A stretch of 64,000 bases of DNA from Desulfovibrio sp. JY. Its GTDB lineage: Bacteria > Desulfobacterota > Desulfovibrionia > Desulfovibrionales > Desulfovibrionaceae. The position numbers and the translations under genes were made by a program. The notes beneath the pieces were generated by a model. It searched no databases. It had not been told where the DNA came from and saw only the letters and a program-made list of their open reading frames with translations. How positions within the stretch are numbered: the stretch's first letter is position 1; each line of letters starts with the position of its first letter. Shown one piece after another: positions 49,829 to 58,355 of this stretch. The stretch spans positions 1,116,001 to 1,180,000 of the forward strand of contig CP082962.1 in NCBI GenBank assembly GCA_021730285.1. The letters run 5' to 3'.

Positions 49829-51067
49829 TCAGCCTCGCTCGTTCCCGGTCGGCCGGGCGAAAAAATCCAGCACGGACCGGGTATTGGTTTCAGGATCGAA
49901 CATGGCGGCCACCCGTTTCCTGCCGGCCGCGGCCATGGCCACGGCGCGGTCGCGGTCGGCGGCCAGGGCCATGATGGCGTCGGCCAGGGCCCCGGGGTCG
50001 CGTTGTCCCACCAGCCGACCGGTCACGCCGTCCTCCACCACTTCCGGGATGCCGCACACGTCCGTGGCCACCACCGGCAACTGGTGGGCCAGCGCTTCCA
50101 TGATGACGTTGGGGATGCCGTCGCGGTCGCCCGAGGGATGGACCACGCTCGGCATGACGAAGATGTCGCTGGCGGCATACAGTTCGCTCATGCGGTCGTG
50201 GCTGACGAAGCCGGGCATGAAGACCCGGGCCCGCAGGCCATGGATGCGCACCCGGCGGCGGATGACGGCCGTGGGCAGGGGCAGGCCCGCGCCGACCAGG
50301 GTCAGCTGGAAGGGAAAGTCCCGCCGGGACAGCAGGGCGCAGGCGTCGATGAGGACCTCGAAGCCCTTGGTGCGGCAGAAACGTCCCACGGCCAGAAGCC
50401 GGTACGGCGGCTCCATGTGGACCGGGGACACGGATTTTCCGGTCAGGGTCAGGCTGTTGTAAATCTGGCTGATCTTGCCGGCCGCTTCCGGGACGATGGA
50501 GGCCAGGTAGGGGATGTTGGCCTTGTTGTTGGTCAAAACGGCGCAGGCGGCGCGAATCTTGTCCGGCAGCGCCCCGTCCTGGGGATAGATGTCCCCGGCC
50601 CGGGCGGAAAAGGAAAAGGGTATGCCCGAAAGCCGCGAGGCCACCCAGGCGGCCGTGGCCGGGCCGTTGGCCCAGCCGGCGTGGATGCGCTCGATGTCGG
50701 CGGCCAGGAACTTGCGGGCCAGGGTGAAGCCGGCGCACATGGCCCAGACGTTTTCCCCGGCCACCTCCAGGCAGCTCCAGCGACGCCAGGGGACGTGCGC
50801 CAGGATGCGGGCGGTTTCAACGGGCCGCCGGACGGCCCACCAGGCCATGTCGGCCAGGATGCGCGGCACGGCGCGAAGGCCCAGTCGCGTGACGCTCGGG
50901 GAGACCCGGCGCATGTCGGACGACAGGTTTTTGGCCGCCTCGCCGTAAAGGGCGTAGACGGAAAACGGCATGCCGGCTGCCTTGGCATTTTCCACTTCCC
51001 GGAAGATGAACGTCTCCGAGGGCAGCGGATACCACAGCAGGATATAGGCGGTCTTGGGAAGGCTCAA
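49829..51067 (-). CDS. Family 1 (GT4-like) glycosyltransferase
   Basis: 412 aa from a TTG start that begins the family N-terminus (LPKTAYILLWYPLPSETFIFREV); a ribosome-binding site is not obvious. The C-terminal half is a GT-B domain: VGRFCRTKGFEVLIDA, PSGDRDGIPNVIMEALAHQLPVVATDVCGIPEVV with the ExxxxxxxE-like nucleotide-sugar site. The open frame extends far upstream antisense to cheV, so the TTG is a judgement. First gene of the operon with asnB and the MFS gene; probably surface polysaccharide. It is divergent from cheV. Confidence 0.85.
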   Translation of the reverse strand: MSLPKTAYILLWYPLPSETFIFREVENAKAAGMPFSVYALYGEAAKNLSSDMRRVSPSVTRLGLRAVPRILADMAWWAVRRPVETARILAHVPWRRWSCLEVAGENVWAMCAGFTLARKFLAADIERIHAGWANGPATAAWVASRLSGIPFSFSARAGDIYPQDGALPDKIRAACAVLTNNKANIPYLASIVPEAAGKISQIYNSLTLTGKSVSPVHMEPPYRLLAVGRFCRTKGFEVLIDACALLSRRDFPFQLTLVGAGLPLPTAVIRRRVRIHGLRARVFMPGFVSHDRMSELYAASDIFVMPSVVHPSGDRDGIPNVIMEALAHQLPVVATDVCGIPEVVEDGVTGRLVGQRDPGALADAIMALAADRDRAVAMAAAGRKRVAAMFDPETNTRSVLDFFARPTGNERG

Positions 51068-51298
51068 TAGTATTGCTCGCCGGATGCAGGCTTGGCGTTT
51101 CGGGGTGCAGGCGGCTATGTAGTCCAGGGAGCGGGGGGCTGTAAAGCCGGGGGCTTTCTCCGGCAAACGCTTGCGCCGAAGCCGTGATGCGGCTAAGCAT
51201 ACTTTTGGAGCCTGCCGCGTATCGCGGTCTGGCCCGGCGGAAGTGGGAACGCATCGTTTTTTCTCGACATAAATGGGCATACGGCTATCGAGGTTGCC

Positions 51299-52258
51299 AT
51301 GGCGCAAACCAACATCCTCCTGGAATCGGGCACCAACGAGCTCGAGATCATCGAATTCTACATCGATGAGGCCACCGAACCCGGGGTCAAGCCTTACCGG
51401 GCCTACTACGGCGTCAACGTGGCCAAGGTATTGGAGATCATCCGTCTGCCCAAGGTCACGGGCATGCCGCAGACCCCGCATCCGAGCGTGATCGGCACGT
51501 TCAACCTGCGCTCCCGGGTCATTCCGCTCATCGACCTCAGCCTGTGGCTCGGCAAGCCCATGGCCCGCGACGAGAACACCAAGGTCATCGTCTCGGAGTT
51601 CAACAAGGTCATCAACGCCTTCATGGTCTCCGGGGTCACGCGCATCCACCGCCTCAGCTGGTCCGAGGTGGAGCCGCCCTCGGGCTTCGTGTCCACCTTC
51701 GCGGCCAACAATTTCACCGGAGTGGTGAAATTCGAGGACCATATCGTGCTGCTGCTCGACATGGAGCAGATCATCTGGGACTTGAACCCCGCCCTGGCCA
51801 TGAAGACGGAACGGGAAAAGGCGGCCGCCGCCATCCCGGAACCCGAGCGCTCCTCCTACAAAACCCTGGTCGTGGACGACTCCAACTCCATCCGTCGGCT
51901 CATCGCCTCCTATCTGGAGAAGGACGGCTTCGAGGTCATCCAGGACATCAACGGCCAAAATGCCTGGAACCGGCTGTCCGGCTGGAAAGCCGAGGACGCC
52001 AAGGGGACGCCGCTTACCCGCAACGTCAACCTGGTTGTCACGGACATCGAAATGCCGTCCATGGACGGCCATACGCTGTGCAAGAAGATCAAGGACGACC
52101 CGGTGCTCAAGCAGCTGCCGGTGGTGCTCTTTTCGTCGCTTATAAACGACCAGCTCTACCACAAGGGGCTTTCGGTCGGGGCCGACGACCAGGTGACCAA
52201 GCCCGAGGTCGGAACCCTGGCGGAACGGGCGCGCAAGCTCATCGAGGAGCACCGCTAG
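51299..52258 (+). CDS. cheV: Chemotaxis protein CheV (second paralog)
   Basis: 319 aa. CheW-like domain (about 1-165) and receiver domain (about 188-315) with phosphoacceptor Asp249 (VTDIEMP) and LFSSLI ... VTKPE. GAGG lies before the ATG. The N-terminus shares GTNELEIIEF with the cheV at 15353, and the two are clearly paralogs. It is followed by a PilZ protein after 249 bases. Two CheV copies suggest separate receptor sets. Confidence 0.93.
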   Translation: MAQTNILLESGTNELEIIEFYIDEATEPGVKPYRAYYGVNVAKVLEIIRLPKVTGMPQTPHPSVIGTFNLRSRVIPLIDLSLWLGKPMARDENTKVIVSEFNKVINAFMVSGVTRIHRLSWSEVEPPSGFVSTFAANNFTGVVKFEDHIVLLLDMEQIIWDLNPALAMKTEREKAAAAIPEPERSSYKTLVVDDSNSIRRLIASYLEKDGFEVIQDINGQNAWNRLSGWKAEDAKGTPLTRNVNLVVTDIEMPSMDGHTLCKKIKDDPVLKQLPVVLFSSLINDQLYHKGLSVGADDQVTKPEVGTLAERARKLIEEHR

Positions 52259-52507
52259 GACCGCGCTCCCGACAAGGGCTCGCCCCTTCCGCAAGAGTGG
52301 AAGAGACGCCCGGCCGGAAAATCTTCCCCGAGGACTTCTGCCGAGGCTCTCCGCGACGCCTGCGAGGCAGGCCGCCGCATTTTCAAGAAAACGTCACGGA
52401 GAAGCCGCTTCCGCTCCCCATAACCGGACTCCCGGCCAGGCGTCCCGCGCCGGCGCGCGTGCGTCCCGCGGCCGCCCGGGCGCAATCACCGAGGGGAAGG
52501 CGTATCC

Positions 52508-53221
52508 ATGCGGATGTTGCTTGTTGCCAACGAGGGTCGGGCCAGGGAGCGATTCGTCGCGGCGCTGGCGGCGCTTGGGGCCGCGTGCGATGTGGCCGCC
52601 ACGTCCCGGGATCTGCTGACGGCCATGCGCCATTGCCGGTACAGCGGGGTGCTCTTCGACGTGCCGACCATTGTCCGGACCAAGGATTTCGACAGAAAGC
52701 TGCTCCATGCCCTGGCCGAGGTGTATCCGTCGGCGCGCCTCAAGTATGATCCGGCCACGGATGCGATTTTCGCGCTGGGCAGCGAATCCGGCTCCGGCTG
52801 CCTGGACGGGTTGTCGGTATTCGTGGCCGCCTGCCGCGATTTCCTGCCCCGGGGGCTGCGTCGGGGGGAGCGTGTGGACGTGACCCTGCCGGCGGTGCTG
52901 TGGCGCACGCCGCCCCGCGACGACGGCGACGGGCCGGGGGGCGAGAAAACCTGCACCACCAATATTTCCTCGCTCGGCTGTTTCGTGTTCACGACCGCGC
53001 CCTGGACAGTCGGCGCCCCGGCCTGGCTGGAATTTCCGAACATCACGAACGGCGCGGTGCGGGCGAAAGTGGCCTGGCACGAGCCCTGGGGCTGCCGGCG
53101 GGCGGTGCCCGGGGTGGGGCTGGCTTTTTTGGAACAGCCGGCGGCATTGTGCGCGGAGCTGACGCGGCTGGGCTGCGATCCGACGGATTTCGAGGTTGCC
53201 TCGCCGCCGAAACGGCCTTAG
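52508..53221 (+). CDS. PilZ-domain protein with a degenerate receiver-like domain
   Basis: 237 aa. Residues 1-100 look like a receiver fold (MLLVANEGRARERFVAALAALG) without the usual acidic pocket. A PilZ domain follows from about 117: the RRGER motif for c-di-GMP (RxxxR), then TNISSLGCFVFTT and the closing VGLAFLE. It is a candidate c-di-GMP-binding effector in motility or surface control. The ATG is weakly supported. The tRNA-Ser gene follows after 13 bases. The 52259-52507 stretch before it shows nothing recognisable. Confidence 0.78.
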   Translation: MRMLLVANEGRARERFVAALAALGAACDVAATSRDLLTAMRHCRYSGVLFDVPTIVRTKDFDRKLLHALAEVYPSARLKYDPATDAIFALGSESGSGCLDGLSVFVAACRDFLPRGLRRGERVDVTLPAVLWRTPPRDDGDGPGGEKTCTTNISSLGCFVFTTAPWTVGAPAWLEFPNITNGAVRAKVAWHEPWGCRRAVPGVGLAFLEQPAALCAELTRLGCDPTDFEVASPPKRP

Positions 53222-53234
53222 GTAGCTTTTTCGC

Positions 53235-53324
53235 GGAGGGATGGCCGAGCGGTTTAAGGCGGTGGTCTTGAAAACCACTGGCGGGGTAACCCGTCCGGGG
53301 GTTCGAATCCCTCTCCCTCCGCCA
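53235..53324 (+). tRNA. tRNA-Ser(UGA)
   Basis: Ninety bases with encoded CCA. Acceptor stem GGAGGGA with TCCCTCC, D-loop AGCGGTTTAAGGC region, anticodon loop CTTGAAA (anticodon TGA) between GTGGT and ACCAC, a long variable arm (GCGGGGTAACCCGT), and T-arm GGGGGTTCGAATCCCTC. The long variable arm confirms serine. Confidence 0.97.
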
Positions 53325-53613
53325 GTTTACGAGTTTTTCTCCATTTTCCCAAAAAGACTTCCCCCACACTATCCCCCACAGAGATGGGGAAAGTCAGCAC
53401 GGGATCGGAGAGTTACTCAATATAGCCGAGGGCACGAGGTCTTTTAGTCTCACGCATGAACCGCAACGGTGAGAACGTCTCATAAAACAAAAAAAATGAG
53501 ACGCAAACCCAACAACGTTTATTCAATGAGACACAAGCCGGGGGCGCACCTCGCTTCCTCCAAGCAGGGGGAATAACTCTCGCCAAGCACTCAACCGCCT
53601 CAAGGACGCCCCC
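53325..53613. other. AT-rich region after tRNA-Ser without genes
   Basis: 289 bases, lower in GC than the surroundings. It contains an inverted repeat CGTCTCAT (53476-53483) and ATGAGACG (53496-53503) and a third ATGAGAC at 53526. No repeat of the tRNA 3' end and no integrase remnant are visible, so a former integration site is possible but not shown. Confidence 0.5.
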
Positions 53614-54825
53614 CTATCGGCTGGCCGCCTCGATCCTGTCCGCCACGTGGCGGGCAAAGGGGATGGAGCAGGTAAAGGCCGGCGACACGGCGTTTAAGAC
53701 ATGCAGCGAGCGGGCGTCGCCCTCGAGGACGAAATCCATGACCAGCTTGCGCTTTGCCGCGTCCACGAGCTGGGCCCGGATGCCAGGACGGCCCCATTTG
53801 CGGTAATCCGAAACGCGCACGCCCGTGGCCAGCTCCCCGGCCAGCCGGACGATATGGGGCCGGAACTGCTTGCGCAGCTCCTCGGCCGCCAAGCGGCGGA
53901 AATCGAAATCCGCCCCGGCGAAAAGCGACAGCTCGCGCCCCACGATCTCCCGGCATTCGCCAAAATCGAAATTGGACAGCCAGCCGTACTGCTCCCGCCA
54001 GAAACAGGGGATGGCCGTGGGGCCGACCTTCACCTTGCCGTCCACGGTCAGCGTGAAATGCACGCCCAGAAACGGATTGGCCAGGTTGGGCACGGGGTAG
54101 ATGTGGGTGGCCAGCGGCGGCGCGGCAGGATCGGCGTAGAGGTACAGCCCCTTGAAAGGCAGCAGGTGGTATTTTTGGGAGAAGCCGAAATCCTTGGCAA
54201 TGGTGTCGGCATACAGCCCGGCGGCATTGACGACATAGCCGGGGGTATAGGTGGCCGCGCTCGTGCGCACGTCGCAGCCGGCGCGCCCCAGGTAGCGCAC
54301 GCCGGTTTCGATGGTCACCCCGGCCTCGCGCGCGGCGGCGGCCATGGCCGCAAGCACCCGCAAGGGATCGATGGAGGCCGTGGTCGGGGAAAAAAGCGCC
54401 GCCCCGCAGGTTTTGACCCGCGGCTCGATGGCCCGGGCCTCCCTGGAAGTGATGCGCGAAAGTTCCACCCCGTTTTGTTTGCCGCGCGCCAGCAGCGTGT
54501 CCAGGACCGGCACCTCGGCCTCGTTTTTGGCCACCACCAGCTTGCCGCAGGATCGCACCGGCAGGCCCCGCGCGGCGCAAAAGGCCCTAAGCGCCGCGTT
54601 GCCTTCCCGGGTGAACCGCGCCTTGAGGCTGTCGGCGGTATAATAGAAGCCGGCATGGATGACGCCGCTGTTGCGGCCGCTGGCATGGGCGCCGATGTCC
54701 GGCTCTTTTTCGAGGACCGTGATGGAGGCGCCGGGATGGCGCGCCGCCAGTTCGCGGGCAATGGAAATGCCGACGACGCCGGCGCCGATAACCAGAAAAT
54801 CGGGGGTGGTGGAAGAAGGCATCAT
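53614..54825 (-). CDS. lhgO: L-2-hydroxyglutarate oxidase/dehydrogenase (LhgO-like)
   Basis: 403 aa. FAD-binding N-terminus DFLVIGAGVVGISIARELAARHP (GxGxxG at 13-18), substrate/FAD elements GRNSGVIHAGFYY and PTTASIDP, and C-terminal RAQLVDAAKRKLVMDFV typical of the LhgO family, which oxidises L-2-hydroxyglutarate to 2-oxoglutarate. It is a membrane-associated flavoprotein in other bacteria. GGAG eight bases before the first of two ATGs fixes the start. It is divergent from the GmhA-like gene. Confidence 0.88.
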   Translation of the reverse strand: MMPSSTTPDFLVIGAGVVGISIARELAARHPGASITVLEKEPDIGAHASGRNSGVIHAGFYYTADSLKARFTREGNAALRAFCAARGLPVRSCGKLVVAKNEAEVPVLDTLLARGKQNGVELSRITSREARAIEPRVKTCGAALFSPTTASIDPLRVLAAMAAAAREAGVTIETGVRYLGRAGCDVRTSAATYTPGYVVNAAGLYADTIAKDFGFSQKYHLLPFKGLYLYADPAAPPLATHIYPVPNLANPFLGVHFTLTVDGKVKVGPTAIPCFWREQYGWLSNFDFGECREIVGRELSLFAGADFDFRRLAAEELRKQFRPHIVRLAGELATGVRVSDYRKWGRPGIRAQLVDAAKRKLVMDFVLEGDARSLHVLNAVSPAFTCSIPFARHVADRIEAASR

Positions 54826-55013
54826 ACAAGCGACTCCGGGTGCAGGACAAAAAAAGGGCCCGCGTCCATGGTGAACGGAGGCGAAAGACGGCGGCGCGCC
54901 GGCACGATGCGGCGCGTCACGGCCTGCCTGTTGGCCCAAACGGGAGAGGGCGTCAAGAAGTCCGCCTGGCGCCGATGGTTGCCGCTGGAAGGAAAACGCA
55001 CTATTTGGTGGGC

Positions 55014-55691
55014 ATGACCACGCCCAAGCCAAGCCAGGAATGCGGACTGCCCGGCAGGGCCAAAACCGTCTGCCCGGATGGGGAGGCGACACAACCGGCG
55101 AACGCCATCGCCTGGTCCGGGCACAGGGCCGCGCTGGCCGCCTGCCTCGACGGACTGGTCGTCACCGACCGCGCCGGCGTCGCCTGCGCCCCGGACGAAG
55201 GCTTTCGCCGCTGGCTGGACGCGGCGACCACCGTGCGCCACGCCGGCGGTTGCGTCTTTCTCGTCGGCAACGGGGCCAGCGCCTCCATGGCCAGCCATTT
55301 CGCCACGGACCTGGCCAAGAACGGCTGCGTGCGCACCCAGGTGTTCACGGACCTTTCCCTGGTCACGGCGCTCGGCAACGACATCCGGTTCGAGGAAATC
55401 TACGCCGAACCGCTGCGCTGGTACATGACGCCCGGCGACATTCTGGTGGCCATCAGCAGTTCCGGCAATTCGCCCAACATCGTGCGCGCCGTGGACGTGG
55501 CCCGGGAACGCGGCGGCTTCGTGGCCACGCTTTCGGGCTTTTCCCCGGACAACGCCATCCGGCGGCGCGGGGACCTCAACTTTTACATCCCCGCCCCCAC
55601 CTATGGCCTGGCCGAAACCGGGCACGCCTCCATCCTGCATCACTGGATGGACCTCATGGAATGCTGCCGCAAAAAAGAAGTATCCCGGTAG
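55014..55691 (+). CDS. SIS-domain phosphoheptose isomerase-like protein
   Basis: 225 aa. SIS fold with VFLVGNGASASMASHFATDLAKNG (about 80-103) and ISSSGNSPNIVRAVDVAR (about 143-160), the GmhA signatures, and the tail ETGHASILHHWMDLMEC with the metal/active His. GmhA turns sedoheptulose 7-phosphate into D-glycero-D-manno-heptose 7-phosphate. The N-terminus is 45 residues longer than usual. The ATG is preferred; a GTG two codons upstream is possible. It opens the right-hand surface cluster, which ends with hldD. Confidence 0.82.
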   Translation: MTTPKPSQECGLPGRAKTVCPDGEATQPANAIAWSGHRAALAACLDGLVVTDRAGVACAPDEGFRRWLDAATTVRHAGGCVFLVGNGASASMASHFATDLAKNGCVRTQVFTDLSLVTALGNDIRFEEIYAEPLRWYMTPGDILVAISSSGNSPNIVRAVDVARERGGFVATLSGFSPDNAIRRRGDLNFYIPAPTYGLAETGHASILHHWMDLMECCRKKEVSR

Positions 55692-55835
55692 GATGGCGGC
55701 GCGACAGGGCGTCCGGACCGTGCCGGCGCGGAAAACGCTTTCCCAGGACGCGCCGGCGTCGTATGATGGCGCTTTCCAAACTGTCGCGAAGCAGGGTTGC
55801 CGCCAGGCGGCGCGCTTTGCTCGGGAGAACCGGCC

Positions 55836-56447
55836 ATGCCTGAAATAACGCTCGATTCCCGCATGGACCTCTTAAGCGAATGCGTCAATATCGGCCTTGG
55901 CCGCGCCGCCGAGGCCTTAAACCGCATGTGCGACAGCCACGTGAAGCTCTCGGCCCCGGAAATCCGCATCATGAGCCGGCCAAGCCTCACCGCCGCCACC
56001 GCCGACCGCTGCCCGGCCATCTGCGAAGGCGTGTTTTTGCCGTTTTTCGGCGCCATGCGCGGCATGACCGCCCTGGCCTTCGCCCATGCCGACGCCGCCG
56101 CCCTGGTGACTGGGCTGACCGAGGCCATGGGCATCCCCGACCCTTCGCCGCACATGCGCGAGGACACTCTGCGCGAAGTGGGCAACGTGGTGCTGGTCGG
56201 CGTGCTCGGGGCCATGGGCACCATGCTCGGCCTGCACGTAAGCTACCAGCCCCTGTCCACGGCCAACAACCTGGGGCCGCTTCTGGCCGTGGCCGACGCG
56301 CTGTGCTCCGTGACCCTCTACGTGCGCGCCCAATTCGCCGTGGCCCGCTACCTGGCCACGGGCGACATCCTGGTGGTCATGGCCCAGGACGGCTTCGACG
56401 CCCTAACCACCGCCCTGGACACAAAGATCCGGGAACAAACCGGGTAG
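55836..56447 (+). CDS. CheC-family phosphatase-like protein
   Basis: 203 aa. The two helical signatures of CheC-type phosphatases are present: LLSECVNIGLGRAAEALN (12-28) and LREVGNVVLVGVLG (about 109-122), each with the Glu and Asn that remove phosphate from CheY-P. The SAM-free core length fits CheC. GGGAG eight bases before the ATG supports the start. A CheC-like gene in a surface-glycan cluster, away from other che genes, is unusual. It precedes a truncated radical-SAM fragment. Confidence 0.82.
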   Translation: MPEITLDSRMDLLSECVNIGLGRAAEALNRMCDSHVKLSAPEIRIMSRPSLTAATADRCPAICEGVFLPFFGAMRGMTALAFAHADAAALVTGLTEAMGIPDPSPHMREDTLREVGNVVLVGVLGAMGTMLGLHVSYQPLSTANNLGPLLAVADALCSVTLYVRAQFAVARYLATGDILVVMAQDGFDALTTALDTKIREQTG

Positions 56448-56459
56448 GACCGCCCCGAC

Positions 56460-56582
56460 ATGCGCGTCGTCCTCATCTCCCCCTATCCCGACATCACCGC
56501 CTTCGGCGTGCGGGCCATCTCGTCGTTTTTGCGCCAAAACGGCGTGGCCACCCGGCTGGACAACCAACCGACGCGAGGCTAA
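56460..56582 (+). pseudogene. Truncated 5' duplicate of the radical-SAM gene
   Basis: The first 34 codons copy the start of the intact gene at 58356 (108-bp repeat, 56452-56559 and 58348-58455, two mismatches). Then the reading frame runs six unrelated codons to a stop. The remnant sits on the near side of a 1788-bp segment holding the acyltransferase gene, the intact gene on the far side. Confidence 0.88.
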
Positions 56583-56680
56583 AAGCCGTTGCGGTCACGA
56601 CCGCGAGGAGGAACGGGGTGCCACCAAACACAGTCCGACCGGCCGACGCCAGACAGAGCCGCCCCCCGAACGTCTGATTC

Positions 56681-58288
56681 ATGGGACTGCTGCGGTTTCT
56701 TCTCGCCCTTTCCGTTCTCGTCGGCCATTCCGACCACGCCCTGGGCCTGCCGGCTCTGGACACCACCGTGGCCGTACGCGCCTTCTATATTTTGTCCGGC
56801 TTCTACATGTCCCTGGTCCTCAACGGGAAATACCGGGACGTTCCCTACGCCGGTTTTCTCGGCAGCCGCTATCTGCGGCTTTTCCCCTGCTACCTGACCG
56901 TCCTGCTCCTGACCCTGGCCTACGGCGGCCTGGTCTGGGCCATCCGGGGAACCGTGGAGTGGCCGTTCCAGGGCTGGGCCAAGGCCCTTCCCTCCTTAAA
57001 CGACGTGTCCATCCTGGTCTATGCCGCCGCCAATCTCTTTATCGTCGGCCTGGACGCCCTCTGTTTCGTCGCCGTGGACGCCCGGGGCGCACTGCACCTC
57101 TCGCTTGATGCCGGAGGCAGCGGAAACGCCTTTTCCGGCCTCGTCTGGATCAGCCAGGCCTGGACCCTGGGACTGGAGCTTTTGTTCTACGCCCTGGCCC
57201 CGTTCATCGTCCGCCAACGTCCCTGGCGCATCGGCGCGCTGCTCCTGGCCAGTTTGGCCCTGCGCTTTGCCGTGTTCCCGGCCCTGGGGCTGCCGACCGA
57301 CGCCCTGGGCGACCGCTTTTTCCCTTTCGAACTGGCTTTTTTTCTGGCCGGAGTCCTGGCCTGCCATGTCTATTTCCGGCTGAAGGCACGCCAACCCTCG
57401 CCAAGGATTCTCGCGGCGGCCCTGGCGGTTCTTTTCGTCGTGGCGGCCAACCCGTTGCTCGACCTGCCCCCCTGGGCCCGTTACCTGACCCTGGCAGTCT
57501 GTCTGCCCCCCGTGTTCCTTCTTTGCCGCAAAAGCCGCCTTGACCGATGGATAGGGGAACTTTCCTATCCCATGTATATCGTCCACCTGCCCGTTTTTTA
57601 CGCCGTCACCCAGTTCACAGCCTGGCCCACCGAGACCGTGGGCTCGGCCCTGGCCATCCTGGCCTCCGTCGGCCTGCTTCTGGCGGTGGAGCGACCGGCC
57701 GACGCCCGCCGGATCGCCTGGGTCAAAGCCGGGTTTCCCGTGCCAAGGCGAAAGGTCCTCCTGGCCGCCGGCCTGGCCGTCGTCATCCTGGCCCTGCCGC
57801 TTGGCCTCAAACGCGTCATGCTGTGGCAGCGCGCGGCTACGAGTCTCCCCCTGGCCGCCCACGATTTCCTGCCCGAACAGCCGGCCACGGTGGTTCTGAT
57901 CGGCTTTGACGGCCCGCATCCCACGGGCGACGGAACCATGTCGCGCTGGGGCCTGGGTCCCAAAAGCGAGATCATTTTCCGCCTGCCCCGGGCGACAAAC
58001 ATCCGCCTGCGATTCGCCTACACCAGCTTGTCCCCCGGCCAGACGGCGCGCATCTCCTTTGACGGCCGCGACATCGAAAGCATTCCCAGCCGCGCCGGGG
58101 AGCCTATCTACCGGGAATACCTGCTTCCCGGCGCCCCAGGCGACAATGTGCTGCGTTTCCACTACGCCTCCTGGAATGGCAAAGGCGCTCCACCAATCCC
58201 GGGCGACCCCCGCCCCCTGGCCGTGGATTTCACCCAACTCGCCCTGCAACCCGTGCAAACAGCGGCCACCCGTATCCCGCCGCCTTGA
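56681..58288 (+). CDS. Acyltransferase 3 (OafA-like) with C-terminal extra domain
   Basis: 535 aa. About ten membrane segments (residues 1-370) make an acyltransferase 3 core: the N-terminal FLLALSVLVGHS holds the catalytic His (GH), and ISQAWTLGLELLFY and GELSYPMYIVHLPVFY are family patterns. The C-terminal 135 residues (from about 400) are a soluble beta-rich domain that probably faces the periplasm. OafA-type enzymes O-acetylate surface polysaccharides. It lies on an inserted segment flanked by copies of the radical-SAM gene 5' end. Confidence 0.85.
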   Translation: MGLLRFLLALSVLVGHSDHALGLPALDTTVAVRAFYILSGFYMSLVLNGKYRDVPYAGFLGSRYLRLFPCYLTVLLLTLAYGGLVWAIRGTVEWPFQGWAKALPSLNDVSILVYAAANLFIVGLDALCFVAVDARGALHLSLDAGGSGNAFSGLVWISQAWTLGLELLFYALAPFIVRQRPWRIGALLLASLALRFAVFPALGLPTDALGDRFFPFELAFFLAGVLACHVYFRLKARQPSPRILAAALAVLFVVAANPLLDLPPWARYLTLAVCLPPVFLLCRKSRLDRWIGELSYPMYIVHLPVFYAVTQFTAWPTETVGSALAILASVGLLLAVERPADARRIAWVKAGFPVPRRKVLLAAGLAVVILALPLGLKRVMLWQRAATSLPLAAHDFLPEQPATVVLIGFDGPHPTGDGTMSRWGLGPKSEIIFRLPRATNIRLRFAYTSLSPGQTARISFDGRDIESIPSRAGEPIYREYLLPGAPGDNVLRFHYASWNGKGAPPIPGDPRPLAVDFTQLALQPVQTAATRIPPP

Positions 58289-58355
58289 CAAGCGCCGCCC
58301 CATGGCGGCACTCCTGATACTGGTCAAAGTTTACCAGCCCGAAGAGAGCCCCGAC

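Noticed and set aside
47936-51070. A 1044-codon open frame on the plus strand
   Set aside because: It is the complement of asnB and the glycosyltransferase gene, with low-complexity Gly/Arg/His composition and no ribosome-binding site.
53325-53613. A prophage or integrative island after tRNA-Ser
   Set aside because: No integrase, no phage genes and no repeat of the tRNA 3' end are visible, so it is listed only as a weak possibility.
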